A DNA stretch of 64,000 bases from Diphasiastrum complanatum (taxonomy: Eukaryota; Streptophyta; Lycopodiopsida; Lycopodiales; Lycopodiaceae). Each line of letters opens with the position of its first letter. The stretch's first letter is position 1. The stretch spans positions 65,877,812 to 65,941,811 of the forward strand of contig CM055100.1 of the NCBI GenBank assembly GCA_029204225.1. The letters run 5' to 3'. This document shows, piece after piece, positions 49,693 through 63,375 of this stretch. The notes below the pieces were generated by a model. That model was not told where the DNA came from. It made no database searches and saw only the letters and a list, made by a program, of their open reading frames with translations. The translations under genes were made by a program, and so were the position numbers.

Positions 49693-51928
49693 ATGTTTTC
49701 TGATCCAAGTTTGCCAACAACCCCTGATGTGGGTGGGCTCAGCTATCTGCCCTCAGACTATGCAGATGGCTTGGGACTGCTGGATAGCAACATTAGCTAT
49801 CTCTATAACGATTGGCTGAACAGCGAGCAAGAGGTGGGAGTAACCATTCCCTCTCTTCCGGTTATTGTTGAAGGCGCTCCCATTCAACACGATGATTTTT
49901 GGAACGAACTGCTGTCAAATACGCCCATTGCTTCGCAGCTACCCCATTTGAAAGTGAAAGTTGCAGACTCGTCGGTAAACGATGGCTTATTCAGTGGTGC
50001 TCCTCTTCAACCTCATGCGGGACATGAAATTTCTCTTGGCAGCACCCTTGACATGTTTGACGTGGGAATGGTCCCACATGGAGCTGGAGTAGGTGAGCGC
50101 CTAGGGAATGGTGCGGCAATCCTCGGAATGCAATCAATTCATGCACTCCAGTCTAAAGATTTGCAGGCGGCTCGGGTGATACCCAGCTCGTTCGAGCCGT
50201 TCAATGACACAGCAGTGAGGGTAATTTTGGTCTCCAGTTAGAATTTAGATTTATGAAACGAGAAAGCTGATCAGAATGCGTTTGTTAGACTTTGATGCAA
50301 ATACTGTCTGACACTAAAGTACAGCTAAAGTTGATCACGTAGATAGATTATCATGAGTGGAAGAGAGCTAATTTGGATTTAGTCTGTGATTATTGCTGCT
50401 GATTTGTGTTCTCGGGTGGCTGTAGGATATTTTGGAGGACGATGAAGCCGATTTCATTATCACCAGAGGCGCCATCGATGGAGCATCAACCGAAGAACCA
50501 ACGCCCCTCAACTCCCAATTGGATCCATTGTTAGAAGACGAGAATAAATCAACCTGGCAAACAACAGCTGCAGAGAAAGCGGCATGCCAAGATCACACCA
50601 AGCGCAGCTCGGCCGAAACAAAACGAAGGCAGGCAGATCAGTATTTGCGCGAGCAGCAGCCATTGCCATCAGCTCCTGCCTCGACTACCGTCAAAGCACG
50701 AAACACTCACTCCAATTCTGCCTCGCAGGCAGCCAAGGAGTCTCGCTGGGCAGAGCAGCTCCTCAGCAGCTGTGCGTCCGCCATCGCCAGTCGCAACATC
50801 GTCCGCACGCAACACCTCATGTGGGTGCTTAACGATCTCGCTTCCCTGGCAGGCGACGCCAACCAGCGCCTGGCTGCCTACGGCCTGAAAGCTCTCTTCA
50901 GCAAAATTACAGGCTCCATCTCCACTGCTTCAACGGCCTACCACCAACGCCATCCCGCTGCCTCGATCACGCCCAAGTCCATCAACAACGCGCTGCTCAA
51001 ATTCCACGAAGTCAATCCCCTCCATCAATTTGTCTACACCCTCACCAATGCCCTCCTCATGGAATCCTTAGAAGCCAAGCCGCGCTTGCATGTGATCGAC
51101 ATAGGCATTTCACAAGGGACGCAATGGCCTACCTTCATTGAAGCCATGGCCACCAGATCCTGTGGCACTCCAGAGCTACTCCGCCTCACCATAGTGGACG
51201 ATTCCCAAGGCACGCCGTTCCGATCCGTCGCACCGGGGGACGATCCCTCTTCAGCACTAAAGATCAAACTGGAGCGCTTTGCCAAGGTGATCGGAATCAA
51301 TCTGCAGCTACAGATCATCACCATTCCTCTCGAAGATCTCACTCCAGCGGCACTGTCACTCAGATCCGATGAAACACTTGCAATCTGCGCGCAGTTCCGG
51401 CTGCATCGCCTGATGGAAACCCCAACCGATCAAGCTGACGACAGCTCTTGCGGATCAAACACAAAGCTAAGCCCCAGAGACAGATTTCTGCAGCTGCTGC
51501 ACGATCTGAGCCCAGAATTGATGGTGCTGAACGACAACGATGTGGATGAATTGGCGACTGATTTCATGACTAGATTCAACACAGTAACTGATCATCACTG
51601 GCGATTCCTGGACTCTATGAGCGCATCCTTCAAGGGCAGGGATTGCGAGGAGAGGCAGACGATCGAGCAGGAGCTGGCGATGACGCTACTCAACAACGTG
51701 GCCTGCGAGGGGTGCGCGAGAGTGGAGCGCAACGACAGCCATGCGGGGTGGTGTGTACGGATGCAGGCATCGGGGTTCCAGGCGCAGCCCCCCAGCGACG
51801 ATGCTGCCGAGTCCGTACGCCTGCTGTTGCGCAAGTACGACTCCAATTGGGACTTCCTGCTCGACCAAAACTGCGCCGTACTACAATGGAAGCAACAACC
51901 CATGACATTCTGTTCCGTATGGACCTGA
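49693..51928 (+). CDS. NSP1: GRAS transcription factor, NSP1 (NODULATION SIGNALING PATHWAY 1)-like
   Basis: Two exons, 49,693-50,220 and 50,426-51,928, join in phase 0 (TAVR|DILEDDEADF) over a 205-bp GT-AG intron to give 676 residues. The start is the last ATG of the repeated leader units and opens the long frame. Residues 1-280 are acidic, Ser/Pro/Gln-rich and low in conservation. The GRAS domain starts at ESRWAEQLLSSCASAI (about 282) with leucine-heptad region I. It continues with LHVIDIGISQGTQWP (the VHIID motif, about 397), FRSVAPGDD, an Arg/Phe region with DHHWRFLDSMSASFKGRD, and the SAW end YDSNWDFLLDQNCAVLQWKQQPMTFCSVW. The sequences around WAEQLL, GDANQRLAAYGL, ISQGTQWPTFIEA and RKYDSNW are NSP1-type rather than general SCL. 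In legumes NSP1 acts in the nucleus with NSP2 in nodulation and mycorrhizal signalling; in legumes and rice it promotes strigolactone biosynthesis genes. Typical NSP1 is about 500-560 residues, so this one has a long N-terminus. Exon 2 is markedly GC-richer than its surroundings. Confidence 0.87.
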
Positions 51929-53575
51929 CCTCCACGGCGGCCGTCTAATTATTCCCATCTAATTTTCGTTCCGTACCGATTTGTTTGGTTCGGTTCGAGG
52001 TTCAGTATAATTTTTTTTGAGGTTTTCATTCCTTGAGTTCAATGCAGCTTGTTCCGTACAACCACGGGTAAATACTTCTATTGGCTTTTGTTCCGTACGA
52101 TATGAGTTTGTAACTAAATTCCAACATATAACTATGCTAGAGTTGCATTTCACATCTCTAGGTAAAATTTGTATGTGATTTTCAAGAATTTGAGAATTGG
52201 TTGTCCATCACACGTAAACATATAAGGACTTCACATGTGGGTAGAATGCACATTTGAGCAATTAATGATTGGTTGTCACATAGCTCATGCATGTCATAGT
52301 TCGTATTCTTGGACATGACAATATTCTAACTTTGTGTTTGAATCTTTTTTGCAACAAGCTTTCCCTCAAATTAACTATGCTTGCATGACGCTGGTCTAAC
52401 TTAGTGTTCAATTTTTTTTTGGCTACAAGCTTCCCCTCAATTCAACTATTGTTTTTGCTTGCTTGATGCTATTTGTAGATGTCAAAGATATGTGGACCAT
52501 TATCTTCCTAATGCCTTAGTCATTATATCGATACGCCAAAGTAAATGATAGATGCTGCATTTTTTGCCATATTTCACTCATTAATTGGTCACCATTTTCT
52601 AGGGTGATTATGTTTTGTAGTTGCAAATTTTGTTTTATACCTATGAAAAAGGCTTCGTTTTGAAAACATTGAAATGTTTTTCAAATGCATATTCTACTGC
52701 ATAATGCTCATGAGAAAAAGCAGCCACTATCCTTTACGCCCAATGGAATGAGCCGGGCAGATGACATTTTGCCTGATAAAGAATCATAGTCTCAACCCCT
52801 CCTATGAATGACTGTTTATCGAGCAAAATGTCATCTCTCCAACTCATTCCATAATACATTTTCTTTCTAGGACAACGATAGAGACTATGTTTTTTATTCT
52901 CTATCAAATATTTTATAGAGTGATATTGTAAAGCTCCATTTATGAAAATGATCATTCTTAGTAAGAAACATACAACCCTAATTATCATTGTTCAATCAGA
53001 CTTATCTATTTCAATTCTTAGCTCACATGTCAAAGTGTCAATCAAATAAACTATTTAGCTCCTTGGCAAAGTCCAACATGCTATGCTTCACATGCTTCAC
53101 TGGATGATAATGTTGCAAATGCTTGGCTTGTGATGCAAAATCAAGGTTGGTCAAGGTTATTGATGCAAAATCTAATTTACATCAATGATTCCTTCTAATA
53201 GTAATTGCTTGTATTATTTTCATTGAATGTCAAATTCTTTGAAATGGCTCGCTCCTAGTAGATATGCAATTATGATAGTACACCACCAGCTATATGCCTC
53301 AATCAAGTGTTGCTGAGGGTGAAAATTGGATACTCATCAACGGTTCAAAGAGTATGTTGAATCATGTCTTGCCAAAATAATCCTAGGTAGAAGTCGTAAC
53401 TATGGCGAATACATTCAAAATTGATGTACAACCAAGGTGTTGAAAGACAAAACACTAGATGAGGTTAATTACATTTTTTTAGAAATTTTGGCTATATTGC
53501 CTATATTGCCTTTGCACTAGTTCTTACAAAACTTTGAAAAAATTTGGATGAGTTTAGCGCTAAGTCAAATTTTGT
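51929..53575. other. NSP1 downstream and intergenic DNA
   Basis: AT-rich sequence with the NSP1 3' UTR at the start and one foldback element at 52,736-52,871. No gene is recognised. Confidence 0.55.
52736..52871. mobile_element. MITE-like foldback family B, copy downstream of NSP1
   Basis: The left arm AATGGAATGAGCCGGGCAGA..GACATTTTGCCTGATAAA pairs with the right arm TTTATCGAGCAAAATGTC..CATTCCATAATACATT over about 40 bp each. The ends resemble the copies at 47,714 and 48,147. Confidence 0.7.
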
Positions 53576-53589
53576 AGGGTAAGCTTATA

Positions 53590-54331
53590 AATACAAAGTT
53601 TATAAGCTTTATAATCCTTTGACAAAGAAGATTTTTATTAGGAGAGATGTTATATTTCTTGAAGATCAAGTTCTTTGATGTGATTGATGACACAATAAAG
53701 TGCTTAAGAGATTCAATATGTTATTGTTAACATTAAAAGACTCTCTACTGAAGTCAGTGATCTAAAAAAAGATAAAAAACAACAACCTCAGTAGGAGCAT
53801 ATGCTTCCTAGAAGGTCAAGTCGTTGAACCCCCACCAAGGAGATTTATCGATGAAGCCTCTTGTTATTTTGTGGAGGAGCCAGACATCGTAGAAGAGGCC
53901 ATAAATAGTCCTAATTCAAATAATTGGAGATCAATGGTGAACAAAGAGTGCCATTCTCCTTTTAAAAATCAAACGTGGATGGTCATAGATATATCGCCTT
54001 GGTAAGCATATTGTAGGATGCAAGTGAACTTACAAAGTCAAATACAAAGCAGATGGGAAGATAGATCGTTGGAAGGTGAGACTAGGTACCAAAGGATTTT
54101 CTCAAATTTCCAATATAGACATTATGGAAACATTTGGTGATAGTCAAGCATACTTCCATTAGAATTCTCTTAGCATTCGCAACTATGGCAGACCTTGAAG
54201 TGCACAAAATGGATGTTCAAACAATGTTTCTAGATGGTGTTATTGAGGAAGATAGATACATGTCTCAACCGAAAGGTTATGAATCCGAAGACAAGCAACA
54301 TCAGTTGTGCAAACTTTGCAAGGCCTTCTAG
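53590..54331 (+). pseudogene. Copia fragment: integrase end, linker and RT start
   Basis: Frames show an integrase C-terminal motif (YNPLTKKIFIRRDVIFLED, about 53,610-53,680). The linker/RT start is at 53,860-54,130 (NNWRSMVNKECHSPFKNQTW, VGCKWTYKVKYKADGKIDRWK). A 65-codon RT frame (54,134-54,331) has ILLAFATMADLEVHKMDVQT and EEDRYMSQPKGYE. It stops before the catalytic YVDD region. Multiple stops; a truncated relic. Confidence 0.8.
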
Positions 54332-57049
<2,718 letters not shown>

Positions 57050-57550
57050 ATGATGGTAGATCTAGGACTTCTTAAGTTCATACTTGGAATAGAAGCTACT
57101 AGAGGTAGTGATTTTACTTTTATAAGTCAATCAAAGTATGCTACTTCAATTCTTGAAAGGTTTGGCATGAAAGATTGTAAAGGGATTGACACCCCTATAA
57201 GAAGACTTTTGGTGGAGCTTCAAGTGCTAAAGGCCGAGAAGGTCCCTTGCATCTATTATGACAATCAAGATTCTCAACAAATTGCTACCAATCTGATCTT
57301 CCATGCTAGAACAAAGCATATTGAGATAGCTCATCACTCTGTGAGGGAGAAGGTGCAATCCAAGGAGGTTCAACTTCATCATGTGCCCTTATCCGAGTGC
57401 ATAGCTGATATCTTAGCCAAACCTTTGGCTAAATATTCAATTTTCAAGTTAAGAGATGCTCTTGGAGTTGTAAATATATGTACATTAGACTTGCCAATGT
57501 TAAAATATCACTTCCAACTTGATGTACCTTGTAGATCTCAAGTTATTTGA
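57050..57550 (+). pseudogene. Copia family C RT-RNase H fusion created by an internal deletion
   Basis: A 166-codon frame starts in the RT region after the catalytic site (VDLGLLKFILGIEATRGS, GMKDCKGIDTP). It jumps directly to the RNase H region (RRLLVELQVLKAEKVPCIYYDNQ), ending TKHIEIAHHSVREKV and CIADILAKPL. In intact relatives, including the minus-strand copy at 59.5-60.6 kb, about 130 residues lie between these motifs. The frame is kept across the deletion. Confidence 0.85.
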
Positions 57551-58420
57551 TCTTGATAGGATCTCACATGTGTGGAGTCTATTCCCACGTGTGAGAGAAT
57601 GTACATAGGTCATTTTTATAAAGTTAGATTGATTTTAGCTTGATCTACACTAGTTTGAAATTGACCTTTGAGTAGAATCTTGAAAATGGTCAAATTGGTC
57701 AAACTTTGTGTAAATAGATTGGACTTCCATGTGAATGAGTTATTACTCACACATGTCAAGATACCATTCACACGTGTGGATAAGCTTCTAGAAGATAATA
57801 GCGGAAGGTTCTATTAGATTTTATTTTATAGGGAATATTCCTATAAATGTGGAAGACTAGCTTTTTGTTTTCTGGCCAAAGAGAATAGTCAACTTTGGGA
57901 AATGAGCACACATGGCTCCCATTGGTGGATCTGGATGACTAGGCACTCTTCACATGTGTGAAAGCCTGCTGGACAGTACACAGCTCATGGATGTACTTGA
58001 TCTATAAAGGCATCAACCAAATCAATAACATGTTGATGTGACATCGGCAAATTCTAGTTTTGTTGTGATTTCCACATTTGTCTTGAGTTTTGATGAATGA
58101 AATGCATTTGTAAGTTAGTGTACTTTACTCTTTGTAAACAGGCCGTACTGGTACTGTCCTCCACACGTGTGAGGCCGCCCATCCATGTTTTTGATCATTT
58201 GATCCTTTTCTCTTGCTTAAATCATAGTGTAAAGCATCTAGATCAAGATCTAACACCTAGAACTTGATAGATCTTTGGATTAAGCAATCAATAACTCTTA
58301 ATGATTGATAGTACAATCGATATTTGTCCTTTTTCTTTGAAAATTGACACTACAACTATTTTGCATGGAATTACGTTGAGTTGAAGGGCATATCACTGGA
58401 TGTAGTGGTTCATAATGTTT
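57551..58420 (+). repeat. Probable LTR of copia family C with CACACGTGTG palindromes (ends unresolved)
   Basis: Sequence following the RNase H frame contains repeated palindromes: CACATGTGTG (57,569), CCACGTGTGA (57,585), CACACGTGTGG (57,767), CACATGTGTGA (57,949) and CACACGTGTGA (58,162). The CACGTG core is a G-box. Similar palindromes at 59,047 and 60,918 lie in the other family C LTR copies. Confidence 0.55.
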
Positions 58421-58499
58421 CGTTGTTGATGGGGCCAAACCCACAACGAGTAGGCAATATCAGTCTAACCTGCACTACGCTCAACTAATTAAAGAGAAA

Positions 58500-58880
58500 T
58501 TGACTTCTGAATGTAGGTTTCATATGTGATATGGAACATATAGATTGGGTATCATCGATTGTAATGGTGCCTAAGAAAAGTGATAAAGTTAGAATCTATG
58601 TAGATTACAAGAAGTTTAATGTTGTTACCAACAAGGATCATTTTGCCAAACCTTTTTCGAAAATATGTCTTAGAAAAGATAGCCATAGCTGAAGCTTATA
58701 GTTTTCTTGATGGGTTTAGTGGCTATAATTAGGTGCAAATTTCTCCTAAAGATCAGCACAAAACTGCATTCTCCACAAAGTGGAAAATGCATGTCTATAT
58801 TAAGGTGATGCCATTTGGATTGTGCAATACTCCTAGTATTTTCCAAGTGATGTGTTATGCATTCAAGGATTTCTTGTGAA
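58500..58880 (+). pseudogene. Ty3/gypsy RT fragment
   Basis: Broken frames carry WVSSIVMVPKKSDKVRIYVDYKK, FLDGFSGY, QHKTAFSTKW and VMPFGLCNTPS-like gypsy RT motifs in order. Stops and a frameshift lie near 58,660 and 58,730. It ends where the minus-strand family C LTR begins, so that element inserted into it or they were fused. It is a different element from the one at 22-26 kb. Confidence 0.78.
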
Positions 58881-58884
58881 AATA

Positions 58885-60960
58885 TAGAAAATAAGAGCAA
58901 AAATGGATCCAAATCAGATCCACAAGAGTGTTAAATTGGGTGTTAGATTCAATTGCTACCAATCTACACAAGATTAGAGAGATCAATTTTACATCAACAA
59001 ATCTAATAATAACAATCTACAAAGATCAAACTATGACTTGATGGTTTCACACGTGTGAAACTTGTTAAAGTATAGACTACCAGAAGAGAATGAAGTACAC
59101 TAAGCTTAGAATGCAATAGAATCATAAAACATCAAGACAAATGATGAAAATACTCAAGATGTGCTCCAAAACCAAGATTTCACTTGCTTGTTGATTATGG
59201 CCAAATGAGGCTCTATATATACACAAGAGGTAGTTTCAGGGGAGATCTTCTATGGAGCAGTTGGTCTTCATTTTGGGACGGCCACCTTCGGAGCTGAAAA
59301 CTCACTGAGCATGGGTGATATCCAGTATCAGTTGGGTTTTTCCTCAAAGGGGAAAGACTAGGATCCTCTTCAGAGATTGGCAACAAGTTGGATCGAGCCA
59401 TAATCCTAGCAGATGGGAAGCAAAGTGTTGGAAAGGCTTTTTGTCCGAAGAACTCTACTCTAAGTCCAATCAGCTGATTTTATAAGTGGAGGGGAACTAT
59501 CACACACACCTCTCTCTAAATGACTTGGTAAGTATATCAACAATACAATCTGATAATGAAACATGGATGAGCTTGACCTCCTTTGCTTGCACTTCCTCCC
59601 TCACAAAATGATGTGAAATTTTGATGTGCTTGGTTCGAGCATGGAAGATTGGATTGTTGGGTTGGGCTGCTTGATTGTCACAATAAATGCATGGAATATC
59701 TTCAGCCTTGATCACATGAAGCTCCTCCAAAAGTCTTCTTAGCCATAGGATCTCCTTTGTTGTTGTTGTCATAGCTTTTTACTCGGATTCAGTTGATGAA
59801 AGAGAGATGGTATCTTGCTTTTTGGAAAGCCAAGATATAACTCCTCCACATAAGAATGTAGCAAAGGCACTTGTGAATCTTCTATCCACTTTGTCACCTG
59901 CAAAATCTGAGTTTGAGTATGCTCTTAAACAAATATTAGTCCCTTGATAAACAATGACATATTAGTGGACTTTGCATGTATTGACTCAATTTGCCAACAC
60001 AAAAGCTAAGATTTGGTCTAGTGGTGGTCATATAGATCAAAGATCCAATAAGCTTTCTATAGGTAGTGATGTCCTCAAAGGATGCTTCCTCACTTTCCTT
60101 ATAAACGTTTACACTTAGCTCCATGGGAGTTTCAACTCCTTTACAATCTTTCATGCCAACCTTTTCTAAGATGGATCTAGCATACTTAGATTGACATATG
60201 AAAGTAAAATCATTATTTCTAGTGACTTCTATTCCAAGTATAACCTTTAGAAGTTCTAGATCTACCATCTTAAATTCACCAGACAAGGAAATTTGTACAT
60301 CTCTAATGCCATCAAAATCATTTCCTATGAGAATTATATCATCAACATATAAAACCAAAATAATGATCTTTCCATCATTACATTTGTAGTACAATGATGG
60401 TTCATAAGAACTTACAACAAATCCAATGGAAATAAGATAAGAATGCAGCCTAGAGTACCATGCTCTAGATGTTTGCTTGAGTCCATAAAGAATCTTCTTC
60501 AAAAAGCACACTTTGTCTTCTTTTCCATCTTTGATGAAGCCCTTGGGTTGGCACATGTAAATTTACTCTTCCAAGAATCCATTTATGAAAGCATTTGTCA
60601 GATCAAGTTGAAAGAGCTCCCATTTGAAATATCAAGACAAATGATGAAAATACTCAAGATGTGCTCCAAAACCAAGATTTCACTTGCTTGGTGATTATGG
60701 CCAAATGAGACTCTATATATACACAAGAGGTAGCTCGAGTTGCTGCTGACTCAGCTGATTTGGCCTATTCATCAAAGGATCCATCAATCACATCAAACTT
60801 GGCACATGGTCCATGACTTCCATCTAAGTCACCTCTTTGATTTTGGGTAATTTTCCTAACTTATAGGAACTTGGATAAATATCTTCTACAAGTCCAAACT
60901 TGAGTTCTAATGATATTTCCACACATGTGAGCAGACCTCTACACATGGGAGATCACTCCT
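58885..60960 (-). mobile_element. Copia family C deletion derivative: LTR - RT-RNase H - LTR (minus)
   Basis: In minus sense, a partial LTR (about 60,950 to 60,632) is fused directly to the middle of RT (about 60,625). RT and RNase H run to 59,500, and a second LTR runs from about 59,507 to 58,885. The LTR copies share a ~95-bp block, CAAGACAAATGATGAAAATA ... TATATATACACAAGAGGTAG, at 59,138-59,232 and 60,635-60,733. The U5 end, primer-binding site, gag, protease and integrase are missing from between the first LTR and RT. Confidence 0.72.
59500..60600 (-). pseudogene. Copia family C RT and RNase H, minus strand
   Basis: RT: a stop codon splits LEE|IYMCQPKGF near 60,560. Then come CFLKKILYGLKQTSRAW, the catalytic LYVDDIILIG, LGIEVTRNNDFTF and GSLIYMTTTRP (60,556-59,936). 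RNase H resumes at 59,772 with KEILWLRRLLEEL, CIYCDNQAAQ, RTKHIKISHHFVREE and DCIVDILTKS. Frame breaks around 59,935-59,775 and missing residues in the CDNQ region make it inactive. Confidence 0.87.
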
Positions 60961-60967
60961 AAACTCA

Positions 60968-62116
60968 ATGATGGTGAGTGTGCAATCAAAGGGATTGGCA
61001 CAATTCCTATTTCTCTCTCTACAAATAGGAATGTTCATTTGGATCTTGTTTATTCCATCTATTACCAAGAATTTGCTTAGTGTGAGTCAAATGCTAAGTA
61101 AAGGCCTCAAGGTGGAGTTTGATGGAGATGCTTGTTTGATCAAAAGGAAGGATGTCTTGGTTGGAAAAGGTAAAAGGCAAGAGAAGTTGTTCAAACTAGA
61201 TGCTGGTGTTATTACTAACCAAGTTGGATGTGTTGCAAGGGAGCAAATACCTATTCAAGAGGTTTGGCATAAAAGGATGGGACACCTCAACTTCAAGTCA
61301 TTAGAGGTAATGGCTAGGAAGAAGATTGTTATAGGTCTTCCAAGTTTCTTAACTGGCATCAAACATGTTTGCAAGTCTTGTGCTTTGTCTAAGTCACATA
61401 GACTACCTTATACTAGATCTATATCTAGATCTACAAAGCCTTTTCAACTTGTACATTTGGATATTCATGGATTTACTACAATTAGCAATATTGGAGCTAA
61501 GATGTATGTAGCATTCATTGATGATTTTAGTAGATTTTGTTGGATCTATCTACTAAAGATCAAGGATGAAGTGTATGATGTCTTTATCAAGTTTAAGAAT
61601 GCAAGGAAGAACCAATTTTCCACAAAGATCAAGTGCTTAAGGAGTGACAATGGTGGTGAGTACATATCTACCAAGTTCAAGGCCTTTTGTGATGAGCATG
61701 GGATCAAGAGGGAGTATACAACATCAAGGACCCCACAACAAAAAAGGAGTGGCTGAAAGGAAGAATAGGACTTTATGTGAAAGTGCTAAAGCTATGAGCT
61801 TAAGTGCTAATCTTGACAAACCATTTTGGGATCAAGCTTTGTCGTGTGCCAATTTCTTGTGTAATAGGTGGTGAGTGCTATTTTGGATGGAAGGACACCT
61901 TTTGAGGTGCTATTCAAGAGGAGGCCAAGTGTCAACTTTCTAAGAACCTTTGGATGCACATGCTATGTCAACATTACTCTTGATGATAGGACCAAGGAGG
62001 ATCCATCTTCAAGAAGAGGTATTTTTGTTGGATATAATGAGATGAGTAAAGCCTACAAGGTTTACATTCCTTCTACTAACAAAGTGATTGTTGGTAGAGA
62101 TGTCATTTTTTTATGA
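60968..62116 (+). pseudogene. Copia protease-end and integrase, plus strand
   Basis: Starts in the region after the protease active site (NLLSVSQMLSKGLKVEFDGDACLI). Integrase has WHKRMGHLN and CKSCALSKSH, the first catalytic Asp in HLDIHG, the second in RSDNGGEYIS, and the Glu in VAERKNRTLCE (in the next frame after a frameshift near 61,740). A second frame change lies near 61,870. The end reads FGCTCYVNI, FVGYNEMSKAYKVY, VIVGRDVIF and an acidic linker to 62,270. It lies head-to-head with the minus-strand RT-RNase H at 59.5-60.6 kb. Confidence 0.87.
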
Positions 62117-62278
62117 GGGGAACATTCCAAAAGTGTCTTCAAGCATGATTGATGGTAGTGTGGATGGATCTAACATTCTTGATGTTGATGAAAAGGATCC
62201 TACTTTGGATGGTGATGATGATGGACCTTCATCAAGTCAAAAGCCAAGGAGAACATCAAAGGAAAGACAAGTACCTTC

Positions 62279-62790
62279 ATGCATTCAGATGTTCACTTCT
62301 CTTCTACCAAAAGCAAAAGAGGAGCAATATGTTTTGTTTCTTTCATAGATGATTACACAAGATTCTTTTGGATCTATCTTTTATCTTCTAAAGCCATGGT
62401 TTTTGATGTCTTCCTTACATTCAAAGCTTATGTTGAAAATCGATTTTCTATTAAACGAAAAGCTTTGAGAAGTGATAGTGGAGGTGAATATACCTCTAAT
62501 AAATTTAAAGACTATTGCGAGCAAGAGGGAATACAAAGAGAGTTTTCTTGTTTTAATACTCCTCAGCAAAATGGAGTTGCTGAAAGAAAAAATAGAACAA
62601 TTTGTGAATGTGCAAAAGCCATGAGGCTAGAAGCATCTCTACCCAAGGAATTTTGTGGAGAAGCAGTTGCACGTGATAATTATCTTTGTGACATGCTTCC
62701 TAATCTTGCAATAGAAGGAAGATCACCAAATGAAATGTTGTATAAGAAAAAGCCTAAGTTAGATCATCTTAGGATCTTTGGTTTTGTATG
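62279..62790 (+). pseudogene. Second copia integrase fragment (family D), fused into antisense RT
   Basis: Begins at the first catalytic Asp (HSDVHFSSTKS), then FIDDYTRFFWIYLL, RSDSGGEYTSN and GVAERKNRTICE (all three catalytic positions visible), and KLDHLRIFGFVW. The frame then runs on into the complement of RT sequence and stops at 62,857. The start abuts the acidic linker of the previous element. Confidence 0.85.
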
Positions 62791-63375
62791 GGAACTTTTA
62801 CAATGTGCTCCATTGGAATATCTATGCCTTTATAGTTTTCCATTTGAAATTTCTTAAGCATGGAAAGAGCATATCTATTTTGACTTACAAAAAGCATGAT
62901 CTTTCCAAAGTCTATTTCTAGACCTAAAATGTAGTGAAGAATTCCAAGATCTGCATATTTTGTTTCTTCAACTAGCTTCAAACCATTTCCACTAAGAATT
63001 ATATCATCTACATAGATAAGTAGAATAACTAAAGAGCTATTTACAAACTTACTGTACAATGATGGATCATAATCACTAAGATGAAATCCGAGTGATATTA
63101 GGAAAGAGTTGAGCCTTGCATACCAAGACCTTGGTGCTTGTTTTAGTCCATCAAGGCTTTTAAAAAAAAGACATACTTGTGCTTCTTCACCAGCTTTCAC
63201 AAATCCAGGTGGTTGCTCCATGTAGATTTCCTCCTCAAGGAAGCCATTGAGGAAAGCATTAGATACATCTAATTGAAACATCCTCCAATTGTGATAACAT
63301 GCAAGAGAAATGAGAATTCTTATAGTAACCATTTTTAAAAGTATCTTCATAATCAAGACCTTCGATCTGAGTCCT
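62790..63375 (-). pseudogene. Copia family D reverse transcriptase, minus strand
   Basis: QIEGLDYEDTF lies at about 63,372-63,340. After a frameshift come VTIRILISLACYHNWRMFQLDVSNAFLNGFLEEEIYM, GLKQAPRSWY, the catalytic LIYVDDIILSG, LHYILGLEI and MENYKGIDIPM. It ends at the junction with the plus-strand integrase at about 62,790. Confidence 0.87.

Larger units (their letters stand above)
48688..49700 (+). repeat. Degenerate tandem array of the NSP1 leader and start codon
   Basis: About seven units carry AGCTGCAGTCCATAGTG preceded by CTTCTTCAACGTAGAAACATC; the landmark falls at about 48,713, 48,890, 49,037, 49,109, 49,224, 49,433 and 49,592. Each is followed by TTTTGTTTCACAAAAGACC, TTTCTTTGTTGTCTGTAGTG and TACTTTCTGT. 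In units 1, 5, 6 and 7 the unit goes on into (G)AGCAATG or a decayed form, then a copy of the first NSP1 codons ending near GATGTGGGTGGGCTTAGCTATCTC. The last unit supplies the real start at 49,693. Unit length varies from about 75 to 210 bp through internal deletions. Confidence 0.9.

Noticed and set aside
51034-51935. Several minus-strand and alternate-frame ORFs over NSP1 exon 2
   Set aside because: Shadows of the GC-rich GRAS coding exon.
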